A stretch of 64,000 nucleotides of DNA from Pseudobutyrivibrio ruminis (GTDB lineage Bacteria; Bacillota; Clostridia; Lachnospirales; Lachnospiraceae), in the NCBI RefSeq assembly GCF_015057245.1, contig NZ_SVET01000002.1, positions 248,001 through 312,000 of the forward strand, given 5' to 3'. The notes beneath the pieces were generated by a model, which saw only the letters and a program-made list of their open reading frames with translations, did not search any database and was not told the origin of the DNA. The translations under genes were made by a program, and so were the position numbers. Below, piece after piece: positions 53,710-61,689 of the stretch (positions are counted from its first letter, which is position 1; the number at the start of each line of letters is the position of its first letter).

Positions 53710-54600
53710 TTAGTTGTAGTGAACCCATTTCTTTTGACCAACCATCTGTAGCACAGTCAAAAGCATGATTACCACAAGAAGCACTACTACAACTGTTGCT
53801 CCATAGCCCTTGTTGCCCTGTGTAAATGAGTATTTATAGAACAAGCTAACAAGTGACTGTGTTTTAAAGAGCGCTGGATTGTTATTGTCGATTACCATGT
53901 AGATAACATCGAATACCTGCATAGCCGCAATAACTCTTGTGACCAGTACGAAGAAAATTGTTGGAGAAATAAGTGGAACTGTAAGGCTAAAAAACTGCTG
54001 TACTCCATTTGCTCCATCTATAGATGCTGCCTCATAGTAGTCTCTTGGGACTTCCTGCAAGCCTGCCAAAAACAAAACCATATTGTAGCCGATGATTGAC
54101 CAGATACCGATGATTGCAATTGAATAGATTGCAATGTCCGGGTTTGAAATCCAGTTGGTCTTTCCAGGCAAGATATGATTCAATAGTCCAAATTCAGAAT
54201 TATATAGCCATCTCCAAACCATAGCGATTGCTGCTGGAGCTGCAACCATTGGTAGGAAAAAGATGGTTCTAAAGACACTACGTCCTTTTATTTTTCCATT
54301 TAAAAATACTGCTAATACTAACGAAATTATGATAGAGATTGGTACCTCAACTACTGCATATTTAATTGTGTTCCACAGTGCCTGCCATACTTCAGTATCT
54401 GAGAAAACCCTTTGATAATTACCGAGTCCAACAAAGATATTTCCTTTGCCGAAATCTCCAGTTTTGAAAAAGCTCTGATATATAGTTTGAAAAATTGGAA
54501 TGATGTTTAGGATGATTAAACCAATCATTGTTGGCGCAATGAAAAGCCATCCCCAAATAAATTCGCTTCTTTCGCGCTTTGTAACTCTTTTTTTATCCAT
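53710..54600 (-). CDS. Sugar ABC transporter permease, MalF type
   Basis: 296 residues from ATG 54600 (AGGAG 9 bases upstream; frame open 10 codons up). Six membrane helices and the EAA loop YYEAASIDGANGVQQFFSLTVPLI. Partner of the MalG-type permease in a CUT1 importer for oligosaccharides, by context alpha-galactosides such as raffinose or melibiose. Confidence 0.92.
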   Translation of the reverse strand: MDKKRVTKRERSEFIWGWLFIAPTMIGLIILNIIPIFQTIYQSFFKTGDFGKGNIFVGLGNYQRVFSDTEVWQALWNTIKYAVVEVPISIIISLVLAVFLNGKIKGRSVFRTIFFLPMVAAPAAIAMVWRWLYNSEFGLLNHILPGKTNWISNPDIAIYSIAIIGIWSIIGYNMVLFLAGLQEVPRDYYEAASIDGANGVQQFFSLTVPLISPTIFFVLVTRVIAAMQVFDVIYMVIDNNNPALFKTQSLVSLFYKYSFTQGNKGYGATVVVVLLVVIMLLTVLQMVGQKKWVHYN

Positions 54601-54630
54601 AACATTAGTCTCCTGCTTTAAGACAGACAA

Positions 54631-54653
54631 GGTGCAGTATGGACTACTGCACC
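54631..54653 (-). promoter_or_regulatory. Intercistronic hairpin between binding protein and permeases
   Basis: GGTGCAGTA (54631-54639) pairs perfectly with TACTGCACC (54645-54653), loop of 5, with only a weak U-tract. Such hairpins after binding-protein genes often stabilise the upstream mRNA or stop part of the transcripts, giving more binding protein than permease. Confidence 0.7.
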
Positions 54654-54687
54654 TTTATCTGCAATTTAAACAATAATAAAGAAGAAG

Positions 54688-56007
54688 TTATTCCTCACTG
54701 AGGGTCTGATTCATGCTGTCACAAATTTCCTGACAAACTGTTTCTACATCCTTTTCGCCAGTCCAAGCTTCTTTAAGCTTTTCTGTCTGCATATCTTCCC
54801 AAACTGTTGTGTACTTTGAATATGGACGGAATACTAAGTCAGCTTCAAGCATATCCATATGTCCGCTTAAGTCGAATACGTCTGTGCAGTTAACCCAAAG
54901 GTCTGAGCATCCTTCGTATGCTGACATTGTTACACCAAGCTCTGCCTGCTTCTCCTGCATTTCCTTAGAGCCGAGCCATTCAATAAGAGACCATGCTGCA
55001 TCTGGATTCTTTGTTGTTGCTGATGCTGCCCAGCCAAGTCCGTTGTAAATAGAAACTCTCTTACCTGTTGTAGCATCCTTTGGAAGAACTGCTACGTCAC
55101 AGTTTGCTGCTGTGTATTCATTGTCCTTGAAAGCTGATACCATCCAAGAACCCTGTGTTACCATTGCAACCTTTCCTGACTCGAAAAGTACATCTGCGCC
55201 TGATTCTGAGATTGTGTTAAGGTCTGGGCAAGAGCCGTCCTGAACCATATCTACAAACATCTGAATTGCCTTGATTGTGTTAGGGTTGTCATAGCCTGAA
55301 GACTTCTTGTCGTCGCTGATGATTTCTCCACCCATTGAATATACTGCATTGTAGAATGAGTCCTGGTTGTTTGAAGGTGCAATTGCATATCCCCAGTGCT
55401 CATCGTTTGTAAGCTTTGCTGCTGCATCTACGAATGTATCCCATGTCCATGTGTCATCTGGATAGTCAACACCCATCTCATCAAAGATTGTCTTGTTGTA
55501 CCAAAGTGCGATTGTATCGATATCCTTTGGAACTGCGTACTGCTTACCATCTAACTGATAAAGATCTACGATGCCTTCGTAGTAATTTGCCATGTCGATT
55601 GTGTCGCTGGCTTCAATCTTATCTGTCAAATCCATAAGCATGTCATTTTCCATATATTTCTGTGCCTGATTTGAGTGCATCCAGAATACATCTGGAAGCT
55701 CACCACCTGAAGCACCAGCCTCAAGTAATGTCCAATAATCATCCCAGCCAACTACCTGGATTGTAGCCTTTACACCTGACTTCTCTGACCACTCATCAAT
55801 GATTTCCTGCAAACCTGCTCTCTGGTTTTCATCCCAAATAGAAACTGTAAGTTCGCCTTCTACGCTGCCCTTCATTTCTGTGGCTGCTGCAGAATCACCA
55901 CCATCTGCTGATGCATCTGATGAACCATCCCCAGAGCTACCACATGCCATCATTGACATTGCCATTAATGAAGCAAGCAATAAACTAGTTACCTTCTTTA
56001 CCTTCAT
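54688..56007 (-). CDS. Extracellular sugar-binding lipoprotein of the ABC transporter
   Basis: 439 residues. Signal peptide with lipobox SMMAC and a Gly/Ser/Asp-rich linker, then a class I solute-binding fold (SVEGELTVSIWDENQRAGLQEIIDEW ... LPDVFWMHSNQAQKYMENDMLMDL). Family 1 binding proteins of CUT1 importers carry oligosaccharides. AAAGGGAGG precedes the start. It lies 94 bases after the alpha-galactosidase gene with no clear terminator between them. Confidence 0.93.
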   Translation of the reverse strand: MKVKKVTSLLLASLMAMSMMACGSSGDGSSDASADGGDSAAATEMKGSVEGELTVSIWDENQRAGLQEIIDEWSEKSGVKATIQVVGWDDYWTLLEAGASGGELPDVFWMHSNQAQKYMENDMLMDLTDKIEASDTIDMANYYEGIVDLYQLDGKQYAVPKDIDTIALWYNKTIFDEMGVDYPDDTWTWDTFVDAAAKLTNDEHWGYAIAPSNNQDSFYNAVYSMGGEIISDDKKSSGYDNPNTIKAIQMFVDMVQDGSCPDLNTISESGADVLFESGKVAMVTQGSWMVSAFKDNEYTAANCDVAVLPKDATTGKRVSIYNGLGWAASATTKNPDAAWSLIEWLGSKEMQEKQAELGVTMSAYEGCSDLWVNCTDVFDLSGHMDMLEADLVFRPYSKYTTVWEDMQTEKLKEAWTGEKDVETVCQEICDSMNQTLSEE

Positions 56008-56101
56008 AATAACCTCCCTTTCGGTTTTGCCGATTTTTATTCTAAATTCATATTAGCTTTCTTTGTCATATCTTTATATGGATTAATTATTCCAAAAGAT
56101 G

Positions 56102-58315
56102 TCATTTTGTGACTTTCCCTTTTAGGATGTACATATGAGTTGTGTAGTCTCCATCACTCTCATACCAGTTTCTTTCCTTGTTCATAAGGGAAATTCCAGC
56201 ATTCATTACATAGTCACCATAAATATCATCCTTATCATTTATCGTATATACGATATCTGGATTTAACCCCTGAAGCTTGATTCTCTCAATTCCCCAGTTT
56301 GGAATGTTTTCTGTTTTGTGTGTGGTAACGATTGCTGTCTGCTTATCATCTGATACAACCATCCATGCTGAGATATTGTTTTCAAATGGAGACTGGAGAC
56401 GGTAATAATTACCGTACTGGAACAGCTCACGGTACTCCTTCATAAACTTGATTTGCTCTTTGACACTTTCGAAATCCTCTTCAGATATTTCATTCAAATC
56501 AAGCTCATAACCAAATGTGCCATAGTATGCCACATTCGCCCTATCATCTATGGTCATAGCGCGATGTGTCTGCAAATTTGGTGATGCCGATACGTGTGAG
56601 CCAACCATAGATACCGGATAGCCGTAGCTGGTGCCATATTGAATCTTCACTCTCTCATGGCCATCTGTGTCATCTGAACACCAAGCCTGTGGCGCATAAT
56701 AAAGCATGCCTGCATCGAATCTGGCACCACCGCTGGCGCATGATTCAAATAGGATATGTGGGAATGCCTTTCTCAATCTTTCATACAAGCTGTACACGCC
56801 CATAATGTATTTGTGATAAACCATGCCCTGCTGATTTTTATCTACATCCTGGCTATAACACTCGGTGATTGAACGGTTCATATCCCACTTGATGTAATCG
56901 ATGCTGGCGTTTGAAATCACTTCGTAAAGCTGATTGTAGATGTTGTCTACAACCTCTGGCTTTGAGTAATCCAGTACCATCTGATGGCGACCTAATGTGC
57001 GTGGTCTGTATGGCGCTGCAAGTACCCAATCAGGATGCTGGCGGTACATATCGGAATCCTCATTTACCATCTCCGGCTCAATCCATAGTCCGAATTTTAA
57101 TCCAAGTTCATTTATCTTTTTCGATAATCCACTGATGCCATCTGGAAGCTTGTCGGTATTTACGTACCAATCTCCAAGGCCAGCAAAATCGTCATTTCTC
57201 TTTCCAAACCAGCCATCATCCAGGACAAAAAGCTCCACTCCTGCTTCTTTTCCTTTGCTGGCAATCTTAAGGATTTTTTCCTCGTCAAAATCCATCTCTG
57301 TAGCTTCCCAGTTGTTGAGAAGAATTGGACGTGGCTTGTTTTTATAGGCGCTTCTCACCAGGTTGTTGTTCATCAGCCTGTGGATGTTTTGGCTCAAATC
57401 ATTGAGCCCGTTTGATGTGTAAGTAATGATGACCTCTGGAGTATTAAACTCTTCCCCAGGCTCAAGTGGCCACTGGAACCACTTTGGATTGATTCCCATA
57501 TTGAATCTGAGCTTTCCGAAAGTGTCAGCCTGGGCCTTTGCAATATAGTTTCCGCTATAGACTAGATTGAATCCAAAGGCTTCCCCCTGTAACTCATCTG
57601 TATTCTTTCTTTTAATAATTACAAATGGATTGTAATTAGCGCTGGAATGGCCACGAAGGCTTTCAATGGCTGTGATACCCGATGAAATATCTCTTTCCTT
57701 TGGACTTCGCTCTCTGCCCCATGCTCCTTCAAACTGAAGCCATGTGAACTTGGTATCTGGAAAATCAACATTGCAGCTAAGTGCCTGCTCTATCTTTAAC
57801 TTTTTGTCGCCTGTATTCTTTAGCTTTGTATGACGGCAGATGGCAGAATAATTCTCCCAAACTGTGTAGCACAAAGTCACTTCCAATCCAGATATCAAAT
57901 CCCTGCAAACAAGCTCCAAAGAATCTGCTTCTTCATCCTCATTTGTGTAGGTTGCTGGCAGACCTGGAATAGGCGCCTTGCCTTTGTAGATTCTATGAAA
58001 TTGGTAAGTAAACTTTGTCACTCTAGAACCATTCTCCTGAAGAACTTCGTATGCACTTGAACCAAAATCTCCATCGCCAAATGCTGGGTACTCCAATAGG
58101 GCTAATTCCTTGGTGTATTTTTCATCATCCTTTTCGTTACAGCACAGCGGTCTGATGCCATATGACTGATAATCATGAAGCTTTTGATCTGTGCGAATTG
58201 GCTTTCCAAAATATAGCTGGCCAATATCTCCATCCTCACAAATTCCAATCACATAACTTAGCGATTTATTAAATATATGAAATTGTTTTTCCTTCTCATT
58301 AAAAATTATTCCCAT
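56102..58315 (-). CDS. Alpha-galactosidase, glycoside hydrolase family 36
   Basis: 737 residues from ATG 58315 (AAAGGAG upstream; frame open 19 codons up). It removes terminal alpha-galactose from raffinose-family sugars and melibiose. An N-terminal beta-sandwich (about 1-310) precedes the (beta/alpha)8 barrel. FVLDDGWFGKRNDD binds substrate, DYIKWDMNRS carries the nucleophile Asp, and SCASGGARFDAGML and WCSDDTD the acid/base Asp region. No signal peptide, so it acts inside the cell on imported sugar. Divergent from an AraC regulator. Confidence 0.95.
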   Translation of the reverse strand: MGIIFNEKEKQFHIFNKSLSYVIGICEDGDIGQLYFGKPIRTDQKLHDYQSYGIRPLCCNEKDDEKYTKELALLEYPAFGDGDFGSSAYEVLQENGSRVTKFTYQFHRIYKGKAPIPGLPATYTNEDEEADSLELVCRDLISGLEVTLCYTVWENYSAICRHTKLKNTGDKKLKIEQALSCNVDFPDTKFTWLQFEGAWGRERSPKERDISSGITAIESLRGHSSANYNPFVIIKRKNTDELQGEAFGFNLVYSGNYIAKAQADTFGKLRFNMGINPKWFQWPLEPGEEFNTPEVIITYTSNGLNDLSQNIHRLMNNNLVRSAYKNKPRPILLNNWEATEMDFDEEKILKIASKGKEAGVELFVLDDGWFGKRNDDFAGLGDWYVNTDKLPDGISGLSKKINELGLKFGLWIEPEMVNEDSDMYRQHPDWVLAAPYRPRTLGRHQMVLDYSKPEVVDNIYNQLYEVISNASIDYIKWDMNRSITECYSQDVDKNQQGMVYHKYIMGVYSLYERLRKAFPHILFESCASGGARFDAGMLYYAPQAWCSDDTDGHERVKIQYGTSYGYPVSMVGSHVSASPNLQTHRAMTIDDRANVAYYGTFGYELDLNEISEEDFESVKEQIKFMKEYRELFQYGNYYRLQSPFENNISAWMVVSDDKQTAIVTTHKTENIPNWGIERIKLQGLNPDIVYTINDKDDIYGDYVMNAGISLMNKERNWYESDGDYTTHMYILKGKVTK

Positions 58316-58336
58316 ATTTTCTCCTTTGCCCTTCTT

Positions 58337-58355
58337 TTTTGCTATAATCATTATA
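58337..58355. promoter_or_regulatory. Face-to-face promoters of the alpha-galactosidase and AraC genes
   Basis: TATAATCATTATA (58343-58355) gives a -10 box on each strand: plus 58343-58348, with TGC before it as an extended -10, and minus 58355-58350. The two genes therefore compete for overlapping DNA, and one regulator could control both. Confidence 0.55.
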
Positions 58356-58428
58356 TTGATTACATAGAACAATTAAGATGTTTCAATTTTTCATGTTCAT
58401 GTCACTTTGTGACATTTGGGAGAATCGT

Positions 58429-59256
58429 ATGGAAATTAGAGGCGTAGATAAGTGCCGATTTATAGATATTACTACCTCAAATGATTTTTATCTTTTTGAG
58501 GTTGGACGATATAAATGCGAGCCAAACTATAATTATGGTCCAATCATCCGCACAAGGACCATCTTTCACTATGTTATTTCCGGTATGGGATATCTGTATA
58601 TGAATGATAAGAAATATGAGATTCATGCAGGCCAAGGCTTTCTGATTCCGGCCAAGGTGAAGGCTTATTACGAGGCGGATACCGAGAATCCTTGGGAATA
58701 TACCTGGATACACGTGGACGGCCCTCGAGTTACCGAGCTTTTCAATTCAGCAGGAATTTCCCTAGAGCAACCAATATTTACGCCTAACGGTGATGCCAGT
58801 GAAATCGTAGAATATATAAATCGTATATACGATAATTATGACAATGAGTGCTATTGCTACGCCATGGTTTATCAGATGTTCAGCTGCCTCTTAGAGAAGT
58901 CCAGCACCAAGACCGAATCCACAGAAGTAGACCCTCGGCTTGCCTATGTAAAAAACGCTATCAGATATATCAGACTGAAATATTCCGAACCAATCAATGT
59001 GGAAGACATCGCCAATGCCTGTGGATTAAACAGGAGTTATTTGACCCGAGTGTTCAAACATGCCACCGGTTACACTCCTCAATCCTATCTGGCCACCTAT
59101 CGCATGAAAAAAGCTTCTGAAATGCTTTTAAAGTCAAATGAAAGCGTCAATACCATTGCTTTTAATGTAGGATACTCCGACTCCTTCACTTTCTCAAAAG
59201 CATTCAAAAGATACAGCAATCAATCTCCTAGCGAATATCGAAACAGTCACACATAA
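58429..59256 (+). CDS. AraC-family transcriptional regulator
   Basis: 275 residues from ATG 58429 (GGGAGA 7 bases upstream). N-terminal cupin-like sugar-binding domain (YVISGMGYLYMNDKKYEIHAGQGFLIPA) and C-terminal pair of HTH motifs (INVEDIANACGLNRSYLTRVFKHATGYTPQSYL and VNTIAFNVGYSDSFTFSKAFKRYSNQSPSEYR). Similar in layout to MsmR/RafR. Likely activates the divergent alpha-galactosidase and ABC genes when sugar is bound. Confidence 0.93.
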   Translation: MEIRGVDKCRFIDITTSNDFYLFEVGRYKCEPNYNYGPIIRTRTIFHYVISGMGYLYMNDKKYEIHAGQGFLIPAKVKAYYEADTENPWEYTWIHVDGPRVTELFNSAGISLEQPIFTPNGDASEIVEYINRIYDNYDNECYCYAMVYQMFSCLLEKSSTKTESTEVDPRLAYVKNAIRYIRLKYSEPINVEDIANACGLNRSYLTRVFKHATGYTPQSYLATYRMKKASEMLLKSNESVNTIAFNVGYSDSFTFSKAFKRYSNQSPSEYRNSHT

Positions 59257-59261
59257 AAACA

Positions 59262-59292
59262 AAGGTCGCAAAGCTTAACGCCTTGCGACCTT
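59262..59292. terminator. Bidirectional terminator between AraC and LtaS-like genes
   Basis: AAGGTCGCAA (59262-59271) and TTGCGACCTT (59283-59292) with an 11-base loop, followed by Ts on the plus strand and TGTTTTT on the minus strand. Confidence 0.9.
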
Positions 59293-59297
59293 TTTTA

Positions 59298-61490
59298 TTA
59301 CTCATCTGCATCTTCTGATGTTTCAGATTCCTCTAATTCTGCTTCCTCTTCTTCCTCAACATAGTTCGGATCGAATACGGTGTACTCATTTGATTCGCGG
59401 AAGATGGTGTTTGAACTACCTACCTGACAAACCTTAATTACATCGCCGTTTTTAACATCAGAAGCCTTTATTGAAAGAACCTGTCCAGATTCGTATTTAG
59501 TTGAAACCTGTTCGTCGTTTACGTATACCTTAGACCATTTAGTGAACTCATCACCATAGATATGCAACCTTCCATTGAAGAAGTATGCGCTATCGATTGT
59601 GACATCATTTACACCCATGATTAAGTCTGAAGGGCCGTACTCTGTGCCAACCTCGTATGTGTAACGATCTCCGTACATGATATCGTACTGAAGCATACGT
59701 AAGTCATTCATGTAATCACTAGTTCCATACTGCTTGCCCTCAGCCATTGCTGTCTGGTGGTAAGCGTTGATGTTTCCGTTGTGAATATTGAGTCTGTTTA
59801 AGAACTCTGATACAAGCTGGTATGAAGCAAGGTCCTCATCAACCTTTTCCATACCGAAGTTGTTCCATGTGAAGTACTTTGTCTTGTAAAGATCACCGGT
59901 AGCAATCTCATCTTCTGTAAGACCCATAGTTGGAAGATGGTCACCAAACATGATAACAAGTGTATCCTCACCTCTGGCATCAAGTGCTTCTATGTACTGC
60001 TTAACAAAATCATCTACGTTGTAGATACGGTTGATGTAGTATTCCCAAGCCCAGTTTTCTTCTTCTGTCTTGCCAACTGCGTTGACCTTGATAGCTGGGT
60101 CTTCCTCAACCTGGTAAGTTGGGTAGGCTCCGTGGCCTTCAACTGTGATTGTGTATACGAAATCACTCTCTGGTGTAGAATTCATGGCATCAAGAGTACC
60201 ATCAATAAGGATGTCGTCTGTAGGCCAGTTACCAAGTGGAGTGTAATCTGTAATATCTAAAAGCTCCTTAGATGTGAATGTATCAAATCCCATCATGGAG
60301 AATGCGTTTGCTCTTGAATAGAAGTTACCACCATTGTTGTGTACAACGTGAGTGCTATAGCCATCTTCTGAAAGAACATCAGCGTAGCTCTCAACATCTG
60401 TCTCCTTAAGGATGGTCTTCTGTGGGTACTCGCCTGGGCCGAAGAAATTACAGCTAAGACCTGTAAGAACTTCGAACTCGGAGTTACATGTACCGGCACC
60501 AACTACAGGTACTATACAGTGGCCTGTAGAATAGTTCTGCTCAAGGTAGTGAATGAAAGGAATTGGATCCTCGCTAGTCTCGATGAAATCCGCCTCTGAC
60601 ACATCATAGAATGACTCGAGCAGGATAACAACGATGTTTGGCTGAGAGTCGTCCTCAGATGGAATCTCAAGTGTGCTTACATAAGCAGAATCTTCATCAA
60701 CGATGCTTTCGATTTTGCTCTTTGAATAACCAAATGGGCGGTTCATACCACGGTCGAGAACCGAAGTAGAGAAGCCGTATAAGTATCCATAATCTAAATA
60801 TCCCTGGGCAAGGTTGCCGAAATAGGATGTCATAATTCCTGAGTTTCTAAGAAGCAATGTGGATGGATAAAGGGAAACCCAAAGGGCCACCACAAGTATC
60901 AATCTCTGCCAGAATGGCTTGCCGTTCTGCTTTTTCTTGCCTATTTTCAAGTAGATAATCATGATGATTATGTAGATTACCAAGGCTGTGATTGCAAGCA
61001 TGGCTTCCTGTGCTGAGAAGTAGTTGGAATCCTGCATTGTAAGCAAGTCACTGATCATGTATAAGTCAGTGTAACCAAATGGTGAAACACGGTTCAACAG
61101 AATGACGCAGTTTATAATACCAAGGATTATAAAAATCATGCTGATGAATACTCGCCACCAACCACGTCTCTTGCTAAGGAACACAATTGAAAGTGCTACG
61201 AATATGCAATATGAATTAAATAGGAAAGGTCCTGTGTGATTAACTACGAAGCCCCATGCTGCTGTAAATGAATGACGTGACATCCACTCCATAACAAATA
61301 TCAGTATCATGGCCAGTGGAATGTGCATCCAGAATGAGTATTTATCCCACAACATCAACCATGTTTTATGGAACTTGCTTCCTAGATAAGACTGAACAAC
61401 CTTTGAGTTAGCCATTTTGATAAATGGCTTTTTTATGTTCTTTCCCAGCCATACAAAGCCAGACTTTATTTTTGAAAAAAATCTTTTCAT
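59298..61490 (-). CDS. LtaS-like sulfatase-fold membrane enzyme
   Basis: 730 residues from ATG 61490 (GGAGG 4 bases upstream; frame open 6 codons up). Five membrane helices (about 40-230) and a large extracytoplasmic sulfatase-type domain: NIVVILLESFYDV (metal site), GAGTCNSEFEVLTG (catalytic Thr), VIMFGDHLPTMG (metal-binding Asp/His). Relatives transfer glycerol phosphate to lipoteichoic acid or phosphate groups to glycans. A beta-rich segment near 620-700 and a very acidic tail (EEEEEAELEE) are additions not found in classic LtaS. Exact donor and acceptor unknown. Confidence 0.9.
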   Translation of the reverse strand: MKRFFSKIKSGFVWLGKNIKKPFIKMANSKVVQSYLGSKFHKTWLMLWDKYSFWMHIPLAMILIFVMEWMSRHSFTAAWGFVVNHTGPFLFNSYCIFVALSIVFLSKRRGWWRVFISMIFIILGIINCVILLNRVSPFGYTDLYMISDLLTMQDSNYFSAQEAMLAITALVIYIIIMIIYLKIGKKKQNGKPFWQRLILVVALWVSLYPSTLLLRNSGIMTSYFGNLAQGYLDYGYLYGFSTSVLDRGMNRPFGYSKSKIESIVDEDSAYVSTLEIPSEDDSQPNIVVILLESFYDVSEADFIETSEDPIPFIHYLEQNYSTGHCIVPVVGAGTCNSEFEVLTGLSCNFFGPGEYPQKTILKETDVESYADVLSEDGYSTHVVHNNGGNFYSRANAFSMMGFDTFTSKELLDITDYTPLGNWPTDDILIDGTLDAMNSTPESDFVYTITVEGHGAYPTYQVEEDPAIKVNAVGKTEEENWAWEYYINRIYNVDDFVKQYIEALDARGEDTLVIMFGDHLPTMGLTEDEIATGDLYKTKYFTWNNFGMEKVDEDLASYQLVSEFLNRLNIHNGNINAYHQTAMAEGKQYGTSDYMNDLRMLQYDIMYGDRYTYEVGTEYGPSDLIMGVNDVTIDSAYFFNGRLHIYGDEFTKWSKVYVNDEQVSTKYESGQVLSIKASDVKNGDVIKVCQVGSSNTIFRESNEYTVFDPNYVEEEEEAELEESETSEDADE

Positions 61491-61567
61491 GAATCCTCCG
61501 ATTAGCACAAATTACATCTAATCTAATTTAATCAAGACAGTATGAAAAAATAGTGATAAAATGTTAA

Positions 61568-61624
61568 ATATTCAGAGCCTATCAAAGAAAAACATTTCTT
61601 ATTAAAGATAGGACATCTGAATAT
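61568..61624. promoter_or_regulatory. Interrupted inverted repeat between divergent envelope genes
   Basis: ATATTCAGA-G-CCTATC (61568-61583) pairs with GATAGG-ACA-TCTGAATAT (61607-61624): 9 + 6 bp with a small internal loop, 23-base apical loop. It lies in the 200-bp gap between the LtaS-like gene and the rightward gene; operator or leader hairpin are both possible. Confidence 0.55.
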
Positions 61625-61689
61625 CTTAAAATCAAAATTCCAACGGATTATAACACTTAAAAGATATTTAATCAAGAAAGCGAGAATAT

